This document shows, piece by piece, positions 36,991 through 49,296 of a DNA stretch of 64,000 bases. The notes beneath the pieces were generated by a model. The model searched no databases and was not told the DNA's origin. It saw only the letters and a list, made by a program, of their open reading frames with translations. Each line of letters opens with the position of its first letter. Position 1 is the stretch's first letter. Position numbers and translations under genes: made by a program. The stretch is from Sapria himalayana. Lineage: Eukaryota; Streptophyta; Magnoliopsida; Malpighiales; Rafflesiaceae. The DNA is taken from assembly GCA_029783825.1 (NCBI GenBank), contig JAREIK010000343.1, positions 3,515,001 through 3,579,000 of the forward strand, given 5' to 3'.

Positions 36991-39900
36991 TAAAATATAA
37001 CATGGATCCTAATAATATAAAAAACAAGAATTATAAGAATTAAAGAAAAAAGAATGAAAAATGGAGGAAAATATGAACCATGCACACCAAGGACTCTAGG
37101 AGATGCAATTCTAATCCCTATTTAGGGCAAATCTAAGGCGAATGCATGTAATCTTTGATTAAGATTAGGATTAGAATTTTTTACTTATGTTTTCACTTAT
37201 GTGTTCATTAAGAACCTTTGGATCCATGAGAATTTTCTCAACACTTATTGTGTAACTTTCTCTTCAATGTTCAACTAAATTAAGATATAGGGTTGATAAA
37301 TATATTTTTATTGTGATGAATAAAAAAATTTATGATTTTATATTTGTATTTATGTTTGTGTTCAGATGTTGATTGATATGGTTACAAATTAATATCAAAA
37401 CTTAGAATTTTTATGAATATGTAGGTTCATGTTAGTTATGGTAGATGATGATATAAAAGTCATGTGATACTCTCATGTGATATGGTAAGATATAAGTGAT
37501 AGCTCTTTTAATATTAATACGTGAGATAAACCAATGTGTAAAGACATAAAGATAACGTTAATTTAATTATTATGAGTATGATAATTAAGAAGCTAAAAAA
37601 ATAAAAGTATTTAAAAGTAATATATTATGTACTTTCTAGAAGAACTGACATTAGTAATATGAAGGTTAATTAGAATGCCTAACAAAGGAGTTTCACAATA
37701 GTATGAAAGTCATGTATTGGTAATGGGAGATGATGATAATTATATCATTGGACACACACAAGTGGGGAGATCAAAGTAGTGATATTCTATAAGTCATTCC
37801 CTCTTATATGACTTCCATAGTTTAGATTCATTGAAAAATATATGTTAATTGTTGTAAGTATGATACTTATGAAGCTGAAAGCACAAATATATTTAATATC
37901 ATATTATTTTGTATCTTTAAGATAATTAGATGGAGAATAAAAGTGATATTTGAAATAATCATCATTAATAGTTGATATATTACCTAAAAGGAGTATAAGT
38001 GTGAAATCCCCTCACACACTATGACATGTTTCTTTGATGTTTAAATACTAATTAAAAGACTATGAGGGAATTATCTTTAGTAGTTATAATCTAAGATGGC
38101 TATCATATATGCTAAGAGGGTACGTGGATATCTTCACATCAATATACCATTTGTCCAACAACTCGAGCAGTAGTTAGTTTACTATTAGTCAATTAAATTA
38201 CCTAAAATTTGTTATGACATTGATACGTAAACTTATATCTATTTTATTACTTATATGACTCATATACTTTTGGAACCATGATCAACAAGAGATCCTTGAT
38301 GAATTAGGTTTGGTATCATATTAATTAATGAATGTTTTGGCACCGTCACAAATTCAAAAATAAGTTTTAATTTAATTAATCAACTTGATTTTTAGGCATA
38401 AAAATTTTCCCCAACCCCAAGTCCCAACCAACCTCAGTGAATGCCCCCCAAATGGGGCAAAGATTTATTGCATAACCCAGTTATCAGGGCGAAGTCAAGG
38501 CAAAAATTTTTCTTTGAGGGAGGGTCACTAAATATTCTTCCTCCCCCATTCCCTATCTTCATATAACACAAACACACACTCATATATATATGTATGTATG
38601 TATGTTATATGAAATTATTATTTGTTTTTATTTTTTATGCAAATGTGACTTCCTATCAACAATAAGCCACAATCACCCTACCACTAACCAGTTGACCCTC
38701 TTTCCCTTTCAGTTTATTTATTCTTAGTCTATAGTCTTCTCTTTGTCTCGTCTCTCAATCTTTTCTCTCACTCCACTCTATCTCATTAGTTATCTTTCAT
38801 ATTCTCTACTTTTCAAATCTCACTTCATGCCATCTTTCATCTCTCATCTTCAGATTTTATCATAAGCCACATCACTAATGCCACCTATAGCTTGCAGCAA
38901 CTAACCTCAAACATATCCTTCTTCTTCTCATACTAGCATCGATGTTGTCGTGTTGATTAGAAGATTCATAACCATCATTTTTTAGCCTTTCCTTCTCCTT
39001 GTCATGCTATCATCATTGTCATCACACTTACCAAAACCAATAGTCCATTCTCTAGCCTTCCCTTCGGCCTTCTCTTCAACTTTTCCTCATGCCAGCTCAT
39101 CAGTGTCATCACACAGATAAGAACATTGGTTTATAACCTTTTGAGAAACCAAACATTTCTGAGCTATTTTTAATAAATTGAGCACATGGTTATTGGCCAA
39201 TAGTTATTTGGTATATGATTTTATCCTACAAGGTGCCACCCATCCTAATTTTTAGGAGAGAAAAGTTACATTATTTTTATCAAATTAGAGTTAGAACTTG
39301 ATCTTCTAGAAGATATAAGTATAGTGTTTGCAAGGTTAATGGAAAATCTTATTTATCCTTTATCGCATCAAACAAGATCTTGTTGCTAAGTTCCTAACAT
39401 AACAGAAATGCATCATTAGGAAAAAAATAGAAAGAATCTTTTTTCAGATTGTAGATCATTCTTCTCAAAATTTTATGCAATCAAATTTCCATTAGAAATC
39501 ATTTTTATTTGGAATATATTTTCTTAATAAACTTTACTATCTCTATCAAAAAAGACATATCAATGAGAAAAATAGGTGAATAAAGTTGAGAGTATCTTGA
39601 CTTACTAGATTGAGAAGGATAAGTCAAATTTGCCAGAAGGTGAGAATGCTTATGGACTGGGCCTCCCTTTCTCCTCTTCATGTCAATGTCAACGCCATCG
39701 CACCAATTATAATGCATAACTAGTTTACTTCTCTTCCTCCCACTCACAACAACTGAGCCTCCTCAACACATGTCCTCAAAATGATATGATTGGTTTGGAT
39801 TTGGATTTTTGGAATTATTATTGAAATTTTAAATGTAAAACTAGCTGGAATTATTACTTAATTCTAATTATACAAAATATACATAAATTGAATGAACATA

Positions 39901-40780
39901 TTTAAAATCTATGCTAACTAATTAATTTGGTTTTTAATTTCTCAGATATGTTTAGATATGAGAAAAATAAAAATGAACATGTTGTGACTTTATGGAATTT
40001 TGGTTTGTGAATTTTTGTTTTTATATTTTCATGGATTTTTATCTAAATTTTGTTCATTTTAGACTTTAAATCTCTCTGATCTTTTAATCTCTTTACATTT
40101 TATTAATTTTTAGATTTAAGTAAGTCTAAAGATGCATCAATTAAACCACATTTAGTTGAGAGTCATGACTAATTTGGAATAATTAGAACAAAAAATTAAC
40201 TTCTATGGTGTGGATCCACTATACAAAATAAAGGATTGATAGCGTAGACATGACTATTTGTAAATTTTATGAGAAAATTTAGGTGGTAAAAATATTAATG
40301 AGACAAAAAAATATTTATGTAATCATTTTAATAGATGCCTTTTTTGAAAATAAAAAGTTATTAGGAAAGTAATTTTTGAATCCTATTATTTTGATCAAGA
40401 AAATGCTATAAATGATCTCGTAAATATGATTGTTTTACATAAATATACACTTTTGTTGGTTGACCATATTTGACTTTAAACAAAATACTCCAATACCCTT
40501 CAATTATTATTTAAAATAGTTTCTTAAAATACTATAAAGAATGATATATTAAAAAGTTATGATTATAAAAAATCAAAAATTATGGATTTGTTGGGGGATA
40601 AATTTTAACGTAGAATTGTCATCACCATTAGGATATTGAATTATTACTCAAAAAGAAGGTTTCATGGTGTTACAATGTATTTCATATATGATTCATTGGC
40701 ACTTCAATAAAATTAATTTGATTTACTTCTAATTTTGTTATAATTTAATTTTATTATAAAAATTTAATTTTGTTTCAATT
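36991..40780. other. Intergenic AT-rich DNA with a CT-rich patch
   Basis: No gene or transposon domain was recognised. About 38690-39120 is rich in C and T on the plus strand (ctttttctctt and cttctctttg types). A short tatg run lies at about 38585-38605. Confidence 0.4.
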
Positions 40781-41250
40781 ACAGGTTTATATATGTGCCT
40801 TGCCTACTTACCTCTAAAATAATATCCCAAGTTTTGATGGATTATTTATTTTATTGGAATGTTGATCACAAATTTTCTTTACTTATCAATAATTACATAG
40901 CTTATGATGCCTTGATCAACATTCTTTTAGGTAAATTTTTTAGTAGCTCACTTATATTGAATAAAAATTTTTTTCATTTGCATTATAATGCACACATTAA
41001 ATTTGATACTAAAAGAAATATTAGATGTAATTAAAGATAATATAAAAATTTGAGACATTATTTTTTGGACACCTAAACTTAAAAGATAAAAAAGGTTTAT
41101 TGAAACTACTTGTTAATTGAATATACTTTTATGATAAAAAGTTAGTATTTGATTTTAAACTCAACACAAATCCTATGATCTAAGAGTCTTACCAAAATCC
41201 CAAATCATCTTTTCTACTAGAATAATGTTGCCTTAGTGTTGATTGATTAA
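40780..41250 (+). pseudogene. hAT transposase core relic
   Basis: A 79-codon frame (40795-41034) reads VLMDYLFYWNVDHKFSLL, ALINILLGKFFSSSLILNK and FFHLHYNAHIKF. The last corresponds to the hAT block FxHxRCxAHILNL. Downstream, shifted frames give VIKDNIKNLR and KKLVFDFKLNT, the blocks that follow in hAT transposases. The BED finger and C-terminal dimerisation region were not found, so this is an isolated fragment. Confidence 0.65.
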
Positions 41251-42079
41251 ATTATCGATATAATACATATGTGATCAATATATGGATGAAAGGCATCATT
41301 ACTAGTTATACAACCTATATAATTATAAAATTTTGTCGATGAGAGATCCTCACCAACGAGTTTTTTGGATATTATCTAATTGATACAAAATTAAATAATA
41401 TAATAAATTTGCAACAAATTTTTAGTGATATTTCTAATGATTATTTAGTTTGGTTAGTCAACACGAGTTGATATAATTATTTTTGAAAAATGATAGTTTT
41501 GTTTTTAGTAGTTTTGATAATGATATTTTGATTATTTTCTCAAATATGCATTAGTTTGTCTTTTTATCTTGTTTTGATTAGCAGTAGTTGTACTTGTTTT
41601 CCAATATTTTTTTTTCTTTTTTAACCCACCTTATATGTGCAGGAATGTTGATACCAAACTAGCACCTCTAAACTCAAAAATTGAGAGAAACATGAGAGAA
41701 TTTTTGAGACAACGAGCTGATAAAAAGTACATGTAGAAAATTAACAACATAGAGCTCCAAAGTGGTGATGATCAAATTGTTCAATAGCCCATCCACCACT
41801 ATACATTAGAAGATTATTAGTGACTAATAATTATGAATAGTTATTTGAGTATTCAGATACAACTAATGAAGAAAAATTACTTTAAGTTGAAGTCGAGTCT
41901 AATAGTAATGGTTTAATAATACCAGTATATTGTAAAATATTAGATAATCCAAATAAATATGTCATAATATTTTTGGAATTCTGTGACATGATAAAGATGA
42001 ATGGAGTTAACTTCGATGCCATTAGGTTATGTATATTCCCAATTTTCATTAAGTGTCAAGGCACAAAGTTTTTATCGCA
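41251..42079. other. Intergenic DNA, nothing firm recognised
   Basis: This could hold further decayed parts of the hAT relic, but no motif can be stated with confidence. Confidence 0.35.
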
Positions 42080-42240
42080 TAATATTCCTTGGGTCCTTGG
42101 AGCTCAGGTTAGAGTAGGTAAGACTCTCTTCTTGATAATATGAACCGTAGAATTGATAAAGATGTCATAGGATGCATATCTGGCATTACTGGGATGTATA
42201 TATTGAATCTCCTCATGGTGTGTGAATAATAGTTCAATCA
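42080..42240 (-). mobile_element. Decayed SINE copy, reverse orientation
   Basis: On the minus strand the sequence gattcaatatatacatccca, agtaatgccagatatgcatc and gtcttacctactctaacctg, then gagctccaaggaccc, follows the order of the SINE at 10704-10927. The head is incomplete. Confidence 0.5.
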
Positions 42241-43180
42241 GTGTGGTTAGACTTGTTTTTTTTATTTGTTTGTTTTATTAAATATTGATTTTTATTTTAT
42301 TGTGTAATTTATTTATGATGCATTCTAATTGTATTTTATTGTATGTGTGCATGACCTATGAAAAATTCAAGAACTTGGGAAGAATAATGGGAAAATATGT
42401 TTCCTTGTTATGTTTGTTGATGTAAAATAATTTCAATTAATTGAAGAAATAAAATATGAAAGCAAAAGAATCAATGTGTGGACTCTCTCACCAATTCATG
42501 ATGCCAAAGAATGAGTTATGGTTTTTGCTCCTTTAATCCATTGCTAATTTTGAGAGCTATCATACTGGATTAATAATATAGTACATAATTTACTATTTTT
42601 GTTTTGCTAATGTCATTCATTATTATGCTGTAATTGTGTTGTATCGATTAATGTCTATTGTCGTGCTTAAAGAATCCATTTCTCTTTCCATTCAAACAAC
42701 CATGAATCATACAAACTCAAATTCATTATTTATGTTTGAAAGTAACTTCATTATTAATCATCCATTATGAAATTATAATCTTTATGCATATTATTTTTTC
42801 ATCGGTATTTGTGATTTTTTAAAGCTGTGTGATTTAGCAAGAAAACTATCAAGACTATTATTTCTTCCTTGTTGTTTTGAGACCTCAACAATCTCTTAAT
42901 AATTTATGAATATGTATACCAAGGAATTATTTTGTATGAGTGTTTGGTGATTAATTTACCAAATATTCTAGTATATCTTGGTGATTGAGAATGATACTTA
43001 TGTATGGAAAGATGGTTGATTTGTGTTGATTTCATAATTTTTGTTATTTTTGAGAACTTTAATGAATAGTTGTGAAATCAATGAGTTTTTAGAGGTGTTT
43101 AATAGATGAGGCTAGCCTATGAGTTTATTGTAGTTTCGATATCTATTCTTGGATAAAATTCTATCTAAATGGTCACGACA
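42241..43180. other. Intergenic DNA, nothing recognised
   Basis: AT-rich, no motif or defined repeat. Confidence 0.4.
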
Positions 43181-43830
43181 AGATCTTATATGTCATGACA
43201 TCACCCTCTCATTAGCATAATCTTTCTACTATGTGACTTTTCTCAATATTTGCGATATAATCACGACATTGCAATCATACCTAGCTCATAAAATTTAATA
43301 ATTACAATATTAATTCTTTATTATGGAAATCAAGTATCCTACAGATGCTTAAGGTCGCAATCAATTTCATAAGACCACAACTTTATCTTTACATGACAAT
43401 ATAGTCTCAAGTTAGATCTATAACTTTTTTATAAAGCATGACCATGACTTATATACATAAGCTAAGTATAAGCACATTGATAACATCATAGTGCAATGGT
43501 CATATACACATCAAGAATGAGAAATGACTGATACTGTGACCATTTATAGACTATAAATGATGAAGAAATGAAGCTATGACCATTTGACATTGTTACGACA
43601 TTTTGTTATAAAGAGATTAAGCACAAGTCATGGTTATTGTCAGTGTCATGATAGTGTATTATAGAAAGATCAAGATGTCAAATAAAGTCACTACCATATT
43701 TTAGAGTCACAATCTCAAACTGAAGAGATAAATGCCATAGTCATGAATTCCATTAAAAAGTCACGACTTCCATTAAAAAGTCATGACTTCTTACTTAGAG
43801 TAATGCAAGACTACTCGAATATAAAAGAAA
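43180..43830 (+). repeat. Diverged short tandem repeats related to 36360-36990
   Basis: Units containing gtcacgac, catgacc, ataaagagat and aagtcatg recur. The clearest adjacent pair is attccattaaaaagtcacga followed by cttccattaaaaagtcatga at about 43747-43788. Confidence 0.45.
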
Positions 43831-45490
43831 ATACTAGGTAATTATCAATTTTTTTTTCTCATTCCCCTCACAAACTAAGCAAAAGTCATGATAACTATAA
43901 ATCATAGAAATAAATTTTGAACTCCCTATGAGTTCCATAATCAAACAATGGATGCATGACCAATATCAATTCCTAGAGTTAGGGAGCACAACTCTCAAAC
44001 TCTCATCCTCTAAAGATATATTTGTGAATATATATTAAATTTGCGTGGTTTAGAGTTTGTGTTATTTGGATTATATGATATAATGATTTCAAATGATTGA
44101 TGCAGTTTGTTTTGATTATATTTTATATTATGGATATTTATGTATAATGATTAAATAAAACTCGAATAAGGGTTTTGCCTAATGGTGAATTTGAGTGAGG
44201 TTATCATAGTAGATAATAATAAGTAAACAATGAGATTCACTCATGCATATTATAAGAAGATGGTGACAGTCCTTCCCATTGCAATGCACAAGATAAACTT
44301 ATAAGTTATACACTGAAACCCAAAGTCTGGGTATGTTAATAGTCACAACTAATTTAAGAATGTCACATAATCCATATAAAAACACACATCTTCAAATATC
44401 ATTAAATTTATTATCTGTATAAAAATTATTCTATTATTAATGTTATGTCCAATTAAAACTAGCAGAAGATTATCATATTAAGTTTGGTAGTTGTTTTTAA
44501 ATTATTATTTGTATATTTTTATATTTCCAAATTTATTTTAGTTTATCCAACCTAAAATATTTAAATTACAAAAATAGAAAATCAAACAATATAAATATAA
44601 ATATATCCACCTTGAACACTATCAAAAACAATTTATTAAACTAAATAAAGAATTTTAAATTAAAATCTATTAAAATAATTTTAAAAATTAACAAAAACAA
44701 ACCCATCAATTTTTTTGAAAACATTTCACAATAATTATTGATTAAAAAAAATAGCACAATGATGCTATATTAACAAATTCTACAACATTTCACACATGAT
44801 ATTATGTTCTTGCATAATTATTAATTTATTTTTTTATGATTTTCTAAAATAAAATGTGCTCACTGTCACGAACCTAATAAGAGTTGAGATGTGATATTAT
44901 GTTATATGTCACTAAATATTACAAATTCTCTCTACTAAAATCGTAAAGAGAGAAATGTTTTATGCATGTATGTATACATGTATGTATGTTTGGATTGGAG
45001 AAATTTTTTATTGCCCAAACTTACTGGGAAATAGAAGCAAGGGAGAAAGTATATAATTATGGTTTTCGACAAAATAAATAGGACGACATATTATTTAATA
45101 TTTTTTAAAAATGACTATCAATTGGGGAATGCCAATGAAAAAAAAGTAAATTATGTTAAAAAGTTAATTTTAAATAAATTTAATAGTCTTAAATATTTCA
45201 TTTCAATGAATTTTTGAATGAAAATTTGAATTTTAAAAATTTAATGTTTCGTATTAAAATTTTAAAGACAAATTATGTAAAGTGGGTCTAAAATTAAAAT
45301 ATTTTTTAAAAAAGTCACACAACCTTTCGCATTTAAAAAAAACCCAAAAATTATAAATATTTATGTTTTGATACCATGAAAATGAAAATCCAAAAATACC
45401 CCTGCACATAAAAAAATAAAAAAAAAAGTGTTCTCAAAAAAATAAAATAAAAAAGTATATACATAGATATTTCATATAGTATATACATAC
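43831..45490. other. Intergenic AT-rich DNA, nothing recognised
   Basis: No coding motif. A tatgtatg-type run lies near 44965-44990. Confidence 0.4.
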
Positions 45491-45498
45491 ATATAGCA

Positions 45499-45499
<1 letters not shown>

Positions 45500-45532
<33 letters not shown>

Positions 45533-45606
45533 CTATAGGCATATACTATATATATGTGAATATTATATAAGTATATATATATATATATCTATATACTATA
45601 TATATA
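45500..45606. repeat. TA microsatellite tracts
   Basis: Two TA runs (about 45503-45530 and 45570-45590) directly precede the 63 bp array. Confidence 0.85.
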
Positions 45607-45611
45607 CATGA

Positions 45612-46760
45612 TAGTATTTATATAATCACCCACAAATACTTTAAACTTTGGTGTTCTTAATGCGATTTGATATGTTAGTATTTATATAATCATATGCAAA
45701 TATTTTAAAATTTGAAGTTTTTATGAGATTTGATATGTTAGTATTTATATAATCAGACAAAAACATTAAACTTTGAAGTTCTTATAGGATATGATATATT
45801 AGTATTTATATAATAACATACAAAAAACTTTTAATTTTGAAGTTCTTATAAGGTTTGGTATATTAATATTTATATAATCACACACAAAAAATTTTAACTT
45901 TGAAGTTCCAATGAGATTTAATGTGCTAGTATTTTTTTTATTTTTTTTTTATTTTTTTTTTATTTTTTTTTTATTTTTATTTTTTAATATGCTAGTATTT
46001 ATATAATCACACACAAAAATTTTAAACATTTAAATTCTAATGAGATCTGATATATTAGTATTTATATAATCACAAATAAAAACTTTAAACTTTGAAGTTC
46101 TTATGAGATCTGAAATATACGTATTCATATAATCACGCACAAAAATTTTTAATTTTGAGATTCTTATGAGATCTAATATGATAGTATTTATATAATCACA
46201 CACAAAAATTTTAAACTTTCAAGTTATTATGAGATCTGATATATTTTTATTTATAAAATTACAAATAAAAACTTTAAACTTTGAAGCTCTTATGGGATCT
46301 AAAATGTAAGTATTTATATAATCACACAAAAAAACGTTTAATTTTGAGATTCTTATGCGATCTAATATGTTAGTATTTATATAATCACACACAAAAATTT
46401 AAAACTTACAAGTTGTTATGAGATCTGATATATTTTTATTTATATAATCACAAATAAAAATTTTAAAGTTCTCATAAGATCTAATATATTATTATTTATA
46501 AAATTACACACAAAAACTTTTAATTTTGAGATTCTTATGAGATCTAATATGTTAGTATTTATATAATTACACAAAAATTTTTAACTTTGAATCTCTCATA
46601 AGATATGATATATTAGTATTTATATAATCACACATAGAAATTTTAAATTTTAAAGTTCTCATAAGATCTAATATGTTATTATTTATATAACCACATACAC
46701 AAATTTTAAATTTTAAAATTTTTATGAGACCTAATATGCTCATATTTATATAATCATATA
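45612..46760 (+). repeat. Tandem array of about 18 units of 61-64 bp
   Basis: Each unit opens tagtatttatataatcacac and continues through aaactttgaagttcttatga to gatctgatatgt. Unit starts recur at about 45612, 45676, 45739 and so on to 46739. Divergence is moderate, mainly in the AT spacer. A poly-T/TA tract at about 45930-45985 interrupts one unit. The array ends about 60 bp before a SINE. Minus-strand frames across it merely reflect the 63 bp (21 codon) period. Confidence 0.9.
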
Positions 46761-46818
46761 GAAAAACAAACATATAAAAAACATAATTCCAATTTTATTA
46801 ACTACAAGTGAGATACAC

Positions 46819-47050
46819 CAACATGATAGCCCAATTGGTAAAGAAGATGGATGCTCTTATCCCGTAGGCAAGAATTGAAACCCCAAGGAGCCAGATATGC
46901 TCGCTAGGGTGCCTATCAGTTAGCTCTATTAAGCCAGATATTATCCCTAGGGTCTTACCTATCTTGACCCCTTGAGGCCTGAGGCTCATATATGAGGCAA
47001 GGATTAATATGAGGTGGGTTTGAGGAGGAGAGGGGGGGAGGGGTAAACAA
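46819..47050 (+). mobile_element. tRNA-derived SINE with perfect 19 bp target-site duplication
   Basis: The 19 bp aactacaagtgagatacac occurs at 46800-46818 and 47051-47069. Between them the head has an A-box-like tagcccaattggtaaagaag and a B-box-like agaattgaaaccc. The body carries cttacctatcttgacccctt and gaggcctgaggctcatatat, shared with the copy at 10704-10927. The tail is G/A-rich. Perfect duplications suggest a younger insertion. It lies about 360 bp downstream of the IQD stop codon. Confidence 0.85.
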
Positions 47051-47413
47051 AACTACAAGTGAGATACACATCCATCATACCATACACATCTTTACTAGTA
47101 TTATCTCATAAATAATACACTCCTACTTACAAATATACTAACAAGAGACTAAAAGATATCTCTTCATCTAGGAGAGCAAGACCTTAAGGAAAAAAGCAGA
47201 GTTCAGGATGAAGGGAAACAAGAACACAACAAACAGAACAAAACCCACAAGAACAACAAAAACTTCTCCGACAGCATCAGGGTAGGGGTAACACGCAGGC
47301 ACACCACACACCCAACTCAAACAAAACCATGCGCTGAGATATGATTCAGTTTCACTTTGCTGTGGCCAGTGTCCTCCACCATCAGCACCTCATCATGGGT
47401 CATCTTCTTCGTC

Positions 47414-48750
47414 TCATCTCTGCCATTTTTTGTCTGAAACAAGAAGCAGTCAACAAGCAAACAAGCAAACAAACAGGCGCTGCTTCAGCTCATCTATCAG
47501 TTTTATCATAAGTCAGGCTGTATGGTTCAGAGAACAGAATACCATGAACAGGAACGAGGCTGCTGCTCCCCTTCACGATGGGCTGTGCTTCAGACAGCGA
47601 TCGTTGAATGCGAGGAGAATCTTGCCGACCATTAGGCCCTGGCATGGAATGCCTCTTCTTGGCAGAATCTCTATCCTGCACATCTGGGCTTGATCTGGGC
47701 GAGCTGTTGATAAGAATCTTCGCTCTTGCTGACTCAGTGGCTTGCATGAAATGGGGGAGAGAGGTAGTGGTGTTAGTGCCATCTGGTGTTGCCTGATCGT
47801 TTCGGTCTGACCTAGTCGAGCCAAACGAATTTCGCCTCCTCCCGTTCTTTGCATCTCTGGGCAACTGCTTACCATAATTGCTTGCAGAATAGCCATGGTT
47901 GGTGCCTGATAGGGGCCTGCTACCAGCTGATAGAGACTTAACTCGTTTATCACAGCCACTCTTCTGGAACATTTCGATCTTAGCTCTCCCAGATAGCTGA
48001 CTGCAAGGTGTTCCCTGGGACTCGGTGATGGTTATGTGGCTCTTTGGGGAAGTTTCTGGAGATGGGTTGTATGCTACATCACTGTTCTCATCTTCCTCCT
48101 TGAGCTCTGCAACAGATTCCTCTACAACATCAAAAGAAGTGAAAATTTCTCCTCCTGAAAGTTTAGCCCCGCGCTGGGTCTTCTTCTTCTCCAACGTGCC
48201 TATTTCAGTTGCAGGAGCCAACTCTTGCATGCTTAGATCCTTCTTCTTCGAGCCACCATCTAGCCCATGTGGGACTTTCATTTTGTTGGGCTCGAGTCCA
48301 TCTTCTTGATGCGGCGGGTTGACTGGCCTGTTGTAAGAACAGCCTGATGAACTCAACTCCTCAAACTTTGATTGAGCAGAAATAAACGAGGGATTGCTAG
48401 CCTTCCTGTGTCCCACAACGAACTTTTTCCCTTCGTTCTCAAGCTCCGATGCCAGCCTCTTGGAAGAACGATTGGCTCGATTGGGCTGTTCGCTGATATC
48501 CAGCTCTGTATTTCGTTTGCAGAACAACATCCATCTCTCCACCCATTTCCAAGCAGGATTTGGCTTCAAAGCATCAATCTTGATGCAGAAAAGCTTTGTT
48601 TTTGGCCTCGAATCCATCAGCTGTGAGAACCAAATTAAATCCCATATAATTCAAAGCTAGCATATCTAATAGATTGCTTCCAAATAAATCTAATAAGTCT
48701 TGTACTTTTTTTAGCCAACCCAAGTAGTTTAGCTGATGATGATAATAATA

Positions 48751-48785
<35 letters not shown>

Positions 48786-49264
48786 GAAAATGATGATGAT
48801 GAAGAAGAAGAAGAAGATGATGATGATGATGAAGAAGAAGATGATGATGATGATGATGATGATGAAGAAGAAGAAGATAATGATGATGATGATGATGATG
48901 ATGAAGATGATGATGAAGATGAAGAAGAAGATGATGATGATGATGAAGAAGATGATGATGATGAAGAAGATGATGATGATGATGATGAAGAAGATGATGA
49001 TGATGATGTGCTTTCAGTACCTGGAGAACAAATTTGCTAGCAAGCAACTTCTCTGTATAATTGCTTGTCACCTTCGCTTTCACACCAAAATCTTCCACCT
49101 AGAACAATATGAAAGCATCAACACCATCAACAAAATACATTCCTCACAATATAATCAAAATCAATCACATAAATTTTAGTTCTTCAAATAATATAATCAT
49201 TATATATATGTGTGTGTATGTGCCCGTGTGTGAGTGAGTCTATGTCTACACACACACACACATG

Positions 49265-49296
<32 letters not shown>

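Noticed and set aside
45612..46760. Regular repeat array considered as a CRISPR-like structure
   Set aside because: There are no distinct unique spacers, the whole 63 bp unit repeats, no cas genes are present and the setting is a plant nuclear genome.
46819..46890. Possible tRNA gene
   Set aside because: A- and B-box-like motifs are present, but no complete cloverleaf can be drawn and the segment is the head of a SINE bounded by target duplications.
48574..49179. Long His/Leu-rich and Met/Lys-rich frames
   Set aside because: They are translations of the GAT/GAA repeat in IQD intron 4; the real exons end at 49021 and resume at 48620.
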